From the NCBI GenBank assembly GCA_009829735.1, contig CM020620.1, positions 9,068,545 through 9,132,544 on the forward strand: a stretch of 64,000 nt of DNA, in the 5' to 3' direction. Made by a program: the position numbers and the translations under genes. Of the stretch, positions 19,949 to 29,655 are shown piece by piece. Source of the stretch: Pyropia yezoensis (lineage: Eukaryota; Rhodophyta; Bangiophyceae; Bangiales; Bangiaceae). The notes under the pieces were generated by a model. That model did not search any database. It saw only the letters and a list, made by a program, of their open reading frames with translations, and was not told where the DNA came from. Numbering within the stretch: the first letter of the stretch is position 1; every line of letters starts with the position of its first letter.

Positions 19949-20311
19949 TGTAGCAATATGGTTGTCCGTATTGTGACCCTAATATCAGGGGGGCTACTTC
20001 TAACCCTTAACTTTCAATTTGATAGTTCGTACTGGTCACGGTATCTATAAGTTACGTATGACCAGAGGGACTTGCATCTTGGGGTGGAGGGTAGTTAGTA
20101 GTGTCTCCGAGGGTTTATAACGAGGGGGCCGGTGGCGAATCCACCGCCGGCCAAGGTAGAACAACAAACCCCTCCCATTTGGGCTCCCATCTTGGTCCCG
20201 TGGCTTGCGCTCCAAGGACAGCAACCTTGGCCTCCCGGTGACGTTGGTGCCGATCCCCGTTGGTGAGTGTTCCCTGAGAGTGGACGCGCGACGGATCCCT
20301 ATTGTGCTACA
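19949..20311 (+). repeat. A2 3' LTR
   Basis: The 363-bp LTR differs from the A2 5' LTR at one position. It is followed by CCCAA (20312-20316), the right copy of the target duplication, and then by the rest of A1 pol. Confidence 0.93.
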
Positions 20312-20316
20312 CCCAA

Positions 20317-23300
20317 CCTTATCCGGAAGGACACCCTCCCGGACAAGTGGCTTCCGCGAGTCAGAGTGACTCGGGGACCCACCATCAAGGACGCGAATGG
20401 TCGCCTCATTCGTACGACCGCAGCGATGTCGCTGCGGGTTACCATCGGGGAACTCACCACGGAAGTCGACTTCCTGGTGTGTGAGACCCTATCGGTGCCC
20501 TGCATATTGGGATGCACCTTCATCAACGTTCACGTTCATGCAATCCGGCCGGGCCGGAGGACCGTCGAGCTGCAAGAGGCCGACGGGACGAAGCGAGGAC
20601 ACACGGCTATCGTCAGGGACCTGACGCTACAAGGAAGCCACGTTAACGTGGCTGAGGTGTACGCAAGCGTCGAGCCGAAGACACTTCGGTTGGCCGAGCG
20701 AACTCGCTTTGAGCCGTTGTCAGAGACAGTCCTCCCGGTTAACTGCGACCTCGCAGGCATCTGCAGAGTCCGGTCCAACCTGCGGACGTACAAGCGCCAT
20801 GGGTTGACCATGGCCAACGGTCTCATAGACCTCCCAGCAGGAGGGTCGTCCCTCCTGGTGATGGCGAACTATCGCCGTAAGGCAGTCACCCTTCCGAAGG
20901 GAACTATCCTCGGGATTGCCGAGCTCTACGAAGGAGATATCCTTACCCCTGACAAGGAAGGTCAAGTGGAAGCACTTGAGGTGCTGGCGGTCGCCGAGAC
21001 CGCCGAGCGTCAGCAACCCGATGACGGGAAGCCTAACCCATCGGCGGCTCCGGCGGACATGCCGCCAAAGGACCAAGAAGCACTGAAGGCCCTGGCCGAG
21101 GCTGACGTCGACCACCTTCCCCCTTCGGTAGCCGAAGGGGTACGACGGATGCTAAGAAAGCATGACGTCATGTGGACAGGCGGGGCCTTGGGTACCATTG
21201 GGGCAACCCAACATCGTATAGACCTGGTACCAGGCGCACCACGCGCCCGGTCACAACCGCACCGAGCGGGACCTATGCAACGAGAGATCGTTGATGGAGA
21301 AGTGAAGAGGATGAGCGAAGCGAAGGTGATACGACCTTCGATGTCGGAGTGGGGTGCCCCAATCGTTATCGTACCGAAGAAGGATCAAACCCCTCGGTTT
21401 TGCATCGATTATCGACGCCTCTACTTGGTTACCAAGAGAGACTCATACCCTTTACCAAGGATGGATGAATGCATCGACTCCCTGGGGGAGGCTACGGTGT
21501 TTACCACCATCGACTGCAATGCCGGATACTGGCAGATCCCGGTGGCGGACGAGGATATCCCCAAGACGGCATTCGTCTGTCACAGTGGAGTGTACGAGTT
21601 CCTAAGGATGCCCTTCGGATTGTCCAACGCCCCCGCTACATTCCAGCGGGCTATCGACATTATACTGTCGGGGGTGAAGTGGCGTAACTGCCTAGTGTAC
21701 CTCGATGACGTCATCGTCTTCTCGCGTAACATGGATGACCATGTGCAACATGTTGACGAGGTACTCACCCTCTTGAGGAACGCCGGGGTAACCCTGCGTC
21801 TGAAGAAGTGCGCCTTCTTCCAACAGACGGTCGAGTATCTGGGCCACCAGATAACCCCTGGTAAATTAGGGGTACTCGAAGCCAATACCCGGGCACTCCG
21901 GGATGCCCGGTTCCCTAACACCCAGACGCAGCTCAAGAGCTTCCTGGGAATGTGCAACGTATACCGACGGTTCGTTAAGGACTTCGCTCGGATAGCTAAA
22001 CCGTTGACGGTTCTTACGAGCAGTACCTTACCCAAGGTACTCCAACCCCCTTTGCCTAGCGAAGAGGAGGCATTCGAGTCGCTAAAGCGAGCCCTACTGT
22101 CCCCACCCGTCCTTGCGTTACCGCATAGACGGGGTACCTTCGTCATCGATGTCGATGCGTGCGACACCCAAGTGGGATGCACCCTGCTACAGGGGGAGAC
22201 GTTGATCGGTACCGATAACGTTATCCCGGACCTACGTCCGGTAGGATACTTCAGCCGGACACTCAACCCGGCTGAGCGTAACTATAGTGCCACCGAGCGT
22301 GAATGCCTCGGAGTTATATGGGCAGTGCAACTGCTCCGTCCATACCTGGAGGGCTCCAGGTTTATCGTGAGGTCCGACCACGAACCCCTACGATGGCTCC
22401 TCAACCTTGGTGACAAGGATTCCGATAGCCATGGGAGGCTAGCCCGATGGAGGCTGAAGATGGCCGAGCACGACTACCGTACCGTGTATAAGGCTGGGTC
22501 AACCCACCATCTCGGAGACGCATTGTCTCGCCTCGACACCCCGAGCGGGGATACCCGCCCGGTGGACGAGGACATCCCGGTGGTACCGGTGTGCATGGTG
22601 GGTAATGCTACCCAGGGTATGGTTGACCATACCATGGCACACCTTGCGTGCCCATTGACCCTCGCGGACTTCCGCGAGGCACAGGCCAATGAGGATGACT
22701 GTAAACGCCATCGTGCAAACCTCCTGGCCGGTACGGCCGGCATCTTCTCCGAGAACGAAGACGGACTCATATACCGGCGGGCACCCGCCGATGGACGACA
22801 TCAAGTCGTGGTTCCCGTGTCCTTACGGCAAGCCGTCATGGAACGAGAACACGAGAACCCTACAGCCCGACACCCGGGGGGTTCACGCATGTTCGCAGCA
22901 ATGCGCAGGTTCTTCTATTGGCCAGCGATGGCCGTCGACGTGGTCGACCACGTAAGGGGATGCCACCCCTGTGCGCGTAACCGCATGAGTCTACATAGGC
23001 ACGCATCTGCCATGAAGCTATTCCCACCCGATGGGCCCAACGAGCAAGTCGCTATCGACATACTCGGGCCACTTCCGGTAACGGAAGAAGGGAACAGGTA
23101 CATCCTGGTCATGTCTGACCGTTTCACTAAGCTGTCACGCGCGGCAGCCATCCCGAATGATACGGCATACACGATTATGAACGCAGTGGTTGACCACTGG
23201 ATCAGTGCATACGGAGTCATGAAGCAACTCCTCTCCGACAACGGAGCAAACCTTACGTCAGCATTCTGCACTAAGGTCCTGGGCATGTTCGGTATCGAAC

Positions 23301-24127
23301 CACGTCGGGCATCCGACTACCACCCGCAGTCCAACGGGCAGGTGGAGCGGTTCAACCGCACCATCGTCAAGATGCTACAGTGCTACGTGGCCGAGCACAC
23401 AAACACTTGGGACAAGCTTCTGTCCGTCCTCACCCTGGCATACAATGCCAGGCCGCATCGGAGCACGAACATCGCTCCGCTGGAGTGGGTCATGCCACTA
23501 GGCGTCGGTAACCTGACGCTGCCGCCAGGCAGGTGCACTCGGTATGATACACCGAAAGGCCGCCCGGCCGAACGTATACACCTAGCTTGGTTGGCCAAGC
23601 TATCGTGGATGATTCCTAAGCTCAAGGGTGCCCTTGACAGAACACAACTTCGCTACAAGAAGAACTTCGACGCCCGACTACGGGTGCGCAACACAACCCT
23701 GGTAACAGGTGACTGGGTCTATATCAGACACCAGAAGTTCCGAGGGAACAAGCTTATGCAACCGGTCAAGGGACCGTACCAGATCTTACACAGAGATGAT
23801 CACTCTGTCATCCTGCACTCCGATACGGAGATACAACGCATCAACCTCAATGATGTGACACCTGCTCCGAAGCCGGAACAGCCTCAGCCGGTACCGGCTG
23901 GGTTGCTACATGAAGCTCTTACAACCCACCGGTCACATGACCCGGTGGGACCGGATGGGATTCCATACCAAGTAGAGAGCGTGGTCGGACACACCGACCC
24001 GAACCTACCAGGACCCTGGTACGTGAAGGTTATGTGGGTCGGATACGACTCACCCACCTGGGAACAGGCGGCGAATATACCCCGCCAACTCCTCATGCCT
24101 TACATGAGGCGACGACGCCTACTGTAA
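20317..24127 (+). pseudogene. pol: A1 Pol, C-terminal part (after A2)
   Basis: Coding resumes with NLIRKDTLPDK right after the protease active-site motif and stays open to the TAA. It covers the rest of the protease, RT with YLDD, RNase H, HHCC/DDE integrase and chromodomain; all catalytic residues match A2. One RT residue next to a conserved motif differs (DYRRLYL against DYRRLNL), and the integrase finger region has TARHPGG against TAGHPGG. An ORF from inside the A2 LTR reads into it by chance. Only the A2 insertion breaks the gene. Confidence 0.9.
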
Positions 24128-24581
24128 CAACCCAACCGACACCGACTTCGGCTGTTGGGGGGTGAGGCTTATACCTACTAAGTAGGGTGTCACATGGTTA
24201 CGGCAGACTTAGGTTTCTAAGTCAAATCAGACTTAGGTTTCTAAGTCGAACCAAGCTTAGGTAACTAAGTAAAACCTGAACCTTAATAAGTTAACTGAAA
24301 GGTAAAGGCTAACTCCGATAATATCGAAGTAACTAGGGAGCCTACAAGGGAGGATGACCTCCCCAAGCCAAGACACAAAGTGAGGGAGGATGACCTCCCC
24401 AAGCATGAACCAACCGGAAGAAGTTGGACGGGAGGCAAGGCACCACTGAGCCAGAAGGGGTACTCCCCAGGGCAGCAAACAGAGGCAAGAAATGCCCCCA
24501 AAGGGGATGAGTTTATACTCACTACTACCCGGCTACCATAAGGGCCACCGGGTCCCTCTCCCGTACAAACAATAACACGCC
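24128..24581. repeat. A1 hairpin array and spacer
   Basis: As in A2: CCTACTAAGTAGG, then GACTTAGGTTTCTAAGTC twice, then one CTTAGGTAACTAAG (A2 and A3 have two). The two GGGAGGATGACCTCCC repeats follow. The copy-number difference shows that the array expands or contracts. Confidence 0.65.
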
Positions 24582-26951
24582 TCAGTGGGTAGACCCACTG
24601 CCCGAGGGAGGCCACTCACGCGTAAGCGCGTATACCTCCGTGCTCCACCGGTCGGCAATCTCACGACGGTCAATCGCCCGAGTTACCTCGGTGCAAAGCT
24701 GGAAGAGGGTGCTGCGGCCAGCCTCCACGTCCTCCAGAGCTTTCTGGAGGCGGTCCAGCACGCCACCGAAGCAACGCGCTGACCCAACCAACGCAGCACC
24801 TGGGGGGATATCCCCCCAGCTAACAAAGAGACCCTCCCGTATTGCGCGGGCAACAAGGGCGTCAACGCCCTCATACCAGAGACGGGAACCCCCGTCGTGC
24901 AGGACAGGGGCGGGAGGTGACACTGGCGCAGCCAGAGGGGCCACAGGAGCCGACACGGCTACCACCGGAGCCGGTGGCACCTGATACGAGGCCCGGTAGG
25001 ACCCTACCGAAGGGGCTCCACCGTAGCCCCGGCGGGCCTCCGCCCGACGACGGGACACCTCACGCTCCCCACCCGCAGAGCCCCACTCTCGGGGACGACG
25101 GCCAACCACCGCCGGTATTGGGTTACCGAACCACGGGGCAAGGACCTGAAGAGGGTCATGGATAACCATGGGAATACCCAAGTCAGCAACAGCCTCGGTG
25201 GACGCCCACCCATGGCAACTAGGCTCACCCGGCTGAGTACGCCGGATACGCAACGAGTGACGAGGCAAGGGGGAAGCCCCAGCCTGCGGATCCCGGTACG
25301 GGGGAAGGGACAACACCCCAGCCCAGTTCACGGCATCGTGAACAGCCAGCAGAGCCTCGAACTCCCGGGCCAACCCGGTCTTGGCGGCTATCAGGTCCAC
25401 GCCCAACTGCGCGATGTGCCGACGGACACCCGTCGGAAGATGAAACAGGCGCCCCTGCCGGCGGACGGACAGCAAGAAGGAGGACGCCTGCCCGGGGGTA
25501 ACCTCAAGGGTGAAGGTACCCTGCAACGGGTGGACCGGCCGGGAGGCCAACACACTCCCGAAGTATCGGAGACAGGAGCCGGTGTCAAACCGGAAAGCAG
25601 GGGCGGGTTCCCACCCCTCCTGCCATAGCGGCGGGCGCACGGGAGTGTATACCGGCGCACGACCGTTGCCGGTCTGCAACGCACACGTTATATCCGTGCG
25701 AAACGCATCCGCCATGACACCATGGTTACGTCGCCAGCTCGACGCCGACTTCAACCCCGCCATAGGCGGGTCGGGAGCCGTCAACGACAGATACGGGGAT
25801 ACCCCCGGGTAGTAATCAAAGTCGGGATACCGACCGGTACTGCCCACCGTCTCCCCAAACGCAACCGGCTCCGCCGCCGCCGCAATCCCCCGAGCACTAG
25901 CCGGGTAGTCAATCTCCCGCGGCAACGCGGGGGCAATCAGGTCGCATACCCCGAAGGCGGGGTCGAGGTAGACCTCACCCCGTCCCACCCGAGTGCGCCA
26001 GAGCTGCGCATGCCGGTCGTCCGGCTGACTCAGGATCCAATGGTGTTCCACCCGCACCGCGTTCGGCTGGTTGACCAGCCGCACCAACTCCCGCTCCCAG
26101 CACGGGTCCACCTTGACGCGCCGGGAGGACTCTCCACGGGGATGGGGCAGGTGGAAGTCCACCCGCATCCGCCCATCGGACTCAATTGACTCTTGCACAG
26201 TCAGGCCTCGAACCCGAGCCACCAAGTCGAACATCGACATGGCGGGCTGACCCGCCGCCACGGCGACGCCGCCACCCAACGGGGCAACCCGGGTAGGACC
26301 AGGAAGAATAGGGGGCGCCGGGGGATGCCCCACCGACAGAGAGGCCGGCGCCGGAGTCGCACGAGGCCGTGGAGGAAGAAGAAGGGCGGGAACCCGCCCG
26401 GAGTAACTCCCGGAGTCCACTGCCATCGGGGTAGATACCTCTTGACCATCGCGCGTCCGCGGCACCGCGGGCAGAGCATCGCCGCCACCCGGACCCGACG
26501 TGGGTACCACGGGGGCAGCACGGGTAGACCCGCTACCCGCCGCAGCGGACACACCAACCGGGCGGGCACCCGCGCCGTCTTGACCCGCCGGACTGGCCGG
26601 GGTGCCGCCACCACCATCCGCCACGCCGGCGACACCGTCTTGAGGTAGAGCCACGCCGGTACCGGCGACAGAAGCCATCCGGGCCGCCGGAGGAGAAGCG
26701 GTAGAAGCCACCGCTGCACGCGGTTGTCCGCCACCCGACGGAGCCGTCGTGCCGCTACACACGGACGACAACCCGCCTGGCGCGCCTTCCGGGGCCACAC
26801 GAACGGTCACCCGGTCGTCCTCGTCCTCCGACGAGCTCACTAGAAAGCACTCGGCGGCGGTGGCGGAGACGGGAACGTCGTCCACCATCACCTCTTCCCC
26901 CTCTTCAGGCAGGAGCTCGTCCTCGCCCCCGGGTACGTGGGGGTCCGACAT
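24582..26951 (-). CDS. A1 antisense ORF protein
   Basis: Starting at ATG 26951 (MSDPHVPGGEDELLPEE), this encodes 789 residues ending in TGA. The acidic and Pro/Ala-rich N-terminal third differs strongly in sequence and length from A2, while the region from MSMFDLVARVRGLTVQ to the C-terminus is nearly the same length with few substitutions, many of them conservative (for example VRVRRTQ/LRIRRTQ, VVDRRDIADRW/AIDRREIADRW). Several DNA differences in the core are synonymous. This pattern suggests selection on the antisense protein itself, since pol does not overlap it. Function unknown. Confidence 0.72.
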   Translation of the reverse strand: MSDPHVPGGEDELLPEEGEEVMVDDVPVSATAAECFLVSSSEDEDDRVTVRVAPEGAPGGLSSVCSGTTAPSGGGQPRAAVASTASPPAARMASVAGTGVALPQDGVAGVADGGGGTPASPAGQDGAGARPVGVSAAAGSGSTRAAPVVPTSGPGGGDALPAVPRTRDGQEVSTPMAVDSGSYSGRVPALLLPPRPRATPAPASLSVGHPPAPPILPGPTRVAPLGGGVAVAAGQPAMSMFDLVARVRGLTVQESIESDGRMRVDFHLPHPRGESSRRVKVDPCWERELVRLVNQPNAVRVEHHWILSQPDDRHAQLWRTRVGRGEVYLDPAFGVCDLIAPALPREIDYPASARGIAAAAEPVAFGETVGSTGRYPDFDYYPGVSPYLSLTAPDPPMAGLKSASSWRRNHGVMADAFRTDITCALQTGNGRAPVYTPVRPPLWQEGWEPAPAFRFDTGSCLRYFGSVLASRPVHPLQGTFTLEVTPGQASSFLLSVRRQGRLFHLPTGVRRHIAQLGVDLIAAKTGLAREFEALLAVHDAVNWAGVLSLPPYRDPQAGASPLPRHSLRIRRTQPGEPSCHGWASTEAVADLGIPMVIHDPLQVLAPWFGNPIPAVVGRRPREWGSAGGEREVSRRRAEARRGYGGAPSVGSYRASYQVPPAPVVAVSAPVAPLAAPVSPPAPVLHDGGSRLWYEGVDALVARAIREGLFVSWGDIPPGAALVGSARCFGGVLDRLQKALEDVEAGRSTLFQLCTEVTRAIDRREIADRWSTEVYALTREWPPSGSGSTH

Positions 26952-27528
26952 GGTCCAACCGGGGTAGCAGGGGTGCCCCGCGCAGAAAAGCCGAGGCCGG
27001 CTCGACCCGGTACGAGGAACGCTCGCGCGGACGAGCCAGGGAAGCGCGGGCACCCGCGCTTATAACCACACAGCTCAGCACGAGCGATACGGCAGCGCGG
27101 GACGACCCGCGCCAGCCGAGCTACGAGGGCGCTCCACCCAGGCACCTGGACCGGGGCCACGCCCCCCCCACACACGGGGTAAGCAAGGGGGGGCACCCCC
27201 AACCGCCCCCACGCAACGCGGGCAGTTTCCGCCCCCACTCAATCGTCCACACGAGAGGGGCTCCCCTACCACCAGGCACCTGGTGGCGGATCCGCTTGCA
27301 CCACCCCTCGGAAAGGGGGGTCGTGAACAGAACCCGCATCGGGAATTTAACGGTCCGGAAAACGGATCGTGTGTGTACCACACAAAGGGGGGCACCCCCC
27401 TCAGACAACCTCGAAAAGGGGTGTCTGTCGCGACGGGGCGCAAAGCCCCACCCGACTGGTAAACGGTCACGCGACCCACTTACATTCGGTTACCCGAATG
27501 CAACTCGACCCGAGGACGGGCCGAATCT
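26952..27528. promoter_or_regulatory. A1 region upstream of antisense ORF
   Basis: This corresponds to 19362-19936 of A2 and keeps the CCACCAGGCACCTGGTGG palindrome (about 27269-27286) and the CATTCGG/CCGAATG stem near 27484. The polypurine tract follows at 27529-27538. No other gene is seen. Confidence 0.4.
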
Positions 27529-27540
27529 AAGGGGGGGATA

Positions 27541-27903
27541 TGTAGCAATATGGTTGGCCGTATTGTAAACCTAATATTAGGGGGGCTACTTCTAACCCTT
27601 AACTTTCAATTTGATAGTTCGTACTGGTCACGGTATCTATAAGTTACGTATGACCAGAGGGACTTGCATCTTTGGGTGGAGGGTAGTTAGTAGTGTCTCC
27701 GAGGGTTTATAACGTGGGGGCCGGCGGCGATTCCACCGCCGGCCAAGGTAGAACAACAAACCCCTCCCATTTGGGCTCCCATCTTGGTCCCGTGGCTTGC
27801 GCTCCAAGGACAGCAACCTTGGCCTCCCGGTGACGTTGGTGCCGATCCCCCTTGGTGAGTGTTCCCTGAGAGTGGACGTGCGACGGATACCTATTGTGCT
27901 ACA
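27541..27903 (+). repeat. A1 3' LTR
   Basis: The 363-bp LTR is followed by AGGGT (27904-27908), the right target duplication. It differs from the 5' LTR at 4 positions by eye, including CTAAAAG/CTATAAG and CGAATCC/CGATTCC. Confidence 0.92.
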
Positions 27904-27908
27904 AGGGT

Positions 27909-29510
27909 ACGTCCATCGGGCGCTCAAGGTCTGAGACGAGGCGCTCAAGGGGTCGGGGAGCCTGAACTGTGATCCCCGTCCGAGCATGGTCGCTCTGGAG
28001 CCGCCTTTCTTGACCCGGAAGTACTCCCTGTTGTCGCCGGCCCGGGAGCAAGGCGAGCGGCGCGGGCGCCAGCGTGACTTCATCGTGAGCTGCAACCATC
28101 AAGAGTTCTGGAAGCTGGACAAGGCCAACCGGGTGGCGTACTACCCTAAGGTCATCCCGGAGCAGCAGGAAGTCGAGATCTCGGTCGGATTTGCTCCATC
28201 CAGCATCCCCTTCACCTGGTACTTTCTGGACGCCTTGACTCAGGCGTCGACCAAGGGCTTCTTCCACTCCATCCCGTAGATGATGTACACTTCCGAGATG
28301 ACGGTCTTGGCGGCCAACCACTGGCTCCACGAAGTCTTGGTGTCCAACCGGCTCAGGCTCCTCCCCGACCTCCTGATGGTCTGGATCGTCGACAAGTTGA
28401 CCGTCGACTTCCTGTGCAGCCAGGACGAGGAGTACAAGGAGCTCTTCCAGGCGATGATTGACTTCCGGCGTCAGCTCCCGGTACATGACCGGAGCTTCTT
28501 GAACGCGATCGCCGACCAGAGCAGCCCGCGTCGGGATGGCTCAGGTTGGGTGCAGGTGGTCTACCAGTCTTCTCCGGCCAAGGTGCAGCAGGCGACGCCG
28601 CTTTCGGCGTGGCCGCAGCTAGGCAGATTTCCTGCTCCGGTCGCCCTCGATCTCCTGCCAACTGGGCCGCCTGTACAAGAGTCGGGATGGGCCGCGGCGG
28701 TCGGTCGGGCGTCTGCGGCGGCTCCGCTTCCTCCTGTTGCACCTGTCGCCCCGGTGGCCTCGCCTGAACCGTCGCCGGCGCGTTCGCGCCCTGCTCCGGC
28801 TGTGCCGGCACTTCAAGCTCCTCCGGCACCGCGCTTGTCTGCAGCGAGTCTTGGCGTGGCCGTCCGGTCGCCGACTACTCCGGCCGTTCTTCCTCGGGCG
28901 CCTTCTTCAACTGTCGGCGGCCCTGTGCCTCCTCTTGAGTTGGGGACTCCGGTCTCTGGGGCTATTGTGGACCGTCCGGTAGTGGCAACCTCGGGGCGGT
29001 TCGAGATCCCGGCGCCGACTCTGCCCCTTACCCGCTTCCGGGTGCCTGACTGGTACCTGAACAAAAGGTGGCCCGACGTGCGACCAGTACGACGTCGGCA
29101 TGATTGAAGACCTGCTGGGTCGTCTTCCTGTGCAGGTCGAAGGCGTCGGGTCTTCCTTGGTGTTGGGCACATACGCCAGCGTCTTGACCGATGTGGTCGA
29201 CCGGGTGTTTGCTTGCGCGGACAGCGGCCAGATGTCGGACAGCCCGGTGGTTGGTGAACTTCTGGCGACTTTGACGCGGCATGGCTTGGCCCAGCAGTGG
29301 TCGGAGACCTTCACTGGCTTCCAGGGGCGCCGACAGGTATATCTGGATGAGCGGGAGCGCCCGGCAACTACCGGTACTGCTCCGATGGCGTCATACATGG
29401 AAGCGCCTCGCCCACCGCACTACGTCATCCCGCCTTCCTCCGGGTCCCGTCGTGCCGCGGAGGCGGCTCTGGAGGACGCTCCTGCGGCACAGCGTCCGCG
29501 CCGGGAGTAA
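27909..29510 (+). pseudogene. Element B antisense ORF, main part
   Basis: This continues the frame of 5833-6349. A TGA at 27932 and a TAG at 28277 interrupt it, and there is a one-base frameshift near 29070-29085 (PDWYLNKRWPDV, then CDQYDVGMIEDLLGRL in the next frame). It ends in TAA at 29510. Order: a probably folded segment (FIVSCNHQEFWKLDKANRV; LRLLPDLLMVWIVDKLTVDF), a Pro/Ala/Val-rich linker (28560-28990), and a C-terminal helical segment (SLVLGTYASVLTDVVDRVF ... QQWSETF). That C-terminal segment lines up with the C-terminus of the A antisense proteins (ALVGSARCFGGVLDRLQKA ... DRWSTEV). It lies 145 bases from the end of B pol, convergent with it. Decayed; function unknown. Confidence 0.6.
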
Positions 29511-29655
29511 TTCTTGGAGGCAAGGAGGATGAGAGTCTAGGGAGAAGTGAGGAGGGAAGAGGCGGAGAGAAGGGTTGCTCGAGCGGGTGCTTGTTTTTCT
29601 TGATAGTTCCATGCTTGCATTGCGTGTTTTCCTTGATACACCCGTTCCCTTTTTC

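Larger units (their letters stand above)
9486..20311 (+). mobile_element. Element A2: intact, youngest Ty3/gypsy chromovirus
   Basis: This is a complete 10,826-bp element: LTR, primer site, gag, pol, hairpin array, antisense ORF, purine tract, LTR. Its LTRs differ at one position by eye (CCCCTTTGG against CCCCGTTGG). The 5-bp duplication CCCAA lies at 9481-9485 and 20312-20316. All three long ORFs are open, so it could still be active or was until recently. It is inserted in the pol gene of A1. Confidence 0.95.
6350..27903 (+). mobile_element. Element A1: Ty3/gypsy chromovirus, interrupted by A2
   Basis: LTRs of 363 bp (TGTAGC...GCTACA) lie at 6350-6712 and 27541-27903. The 5-bp duplication AGGGT occupies 6345-6349 and 27904-27908. 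A2 plus one CCCAA copy sits in the pol gene; without them A1 is 10,723 bp. The LTRs differ at 4 positions by eye, more than those of A2 or A3, as expected for the host of an insertion. Gag, both parts of pol and the antisense ORF are open. Confidence 0.93.

Noticed and set aside
20267..20316. A new fused start for A1 pol inside the A2 LTR
   Set aside because: The frame is open into the LTR by chance; there is no ATG-led conserved peptide, and the true N-terminal part lies at 9130-9485.
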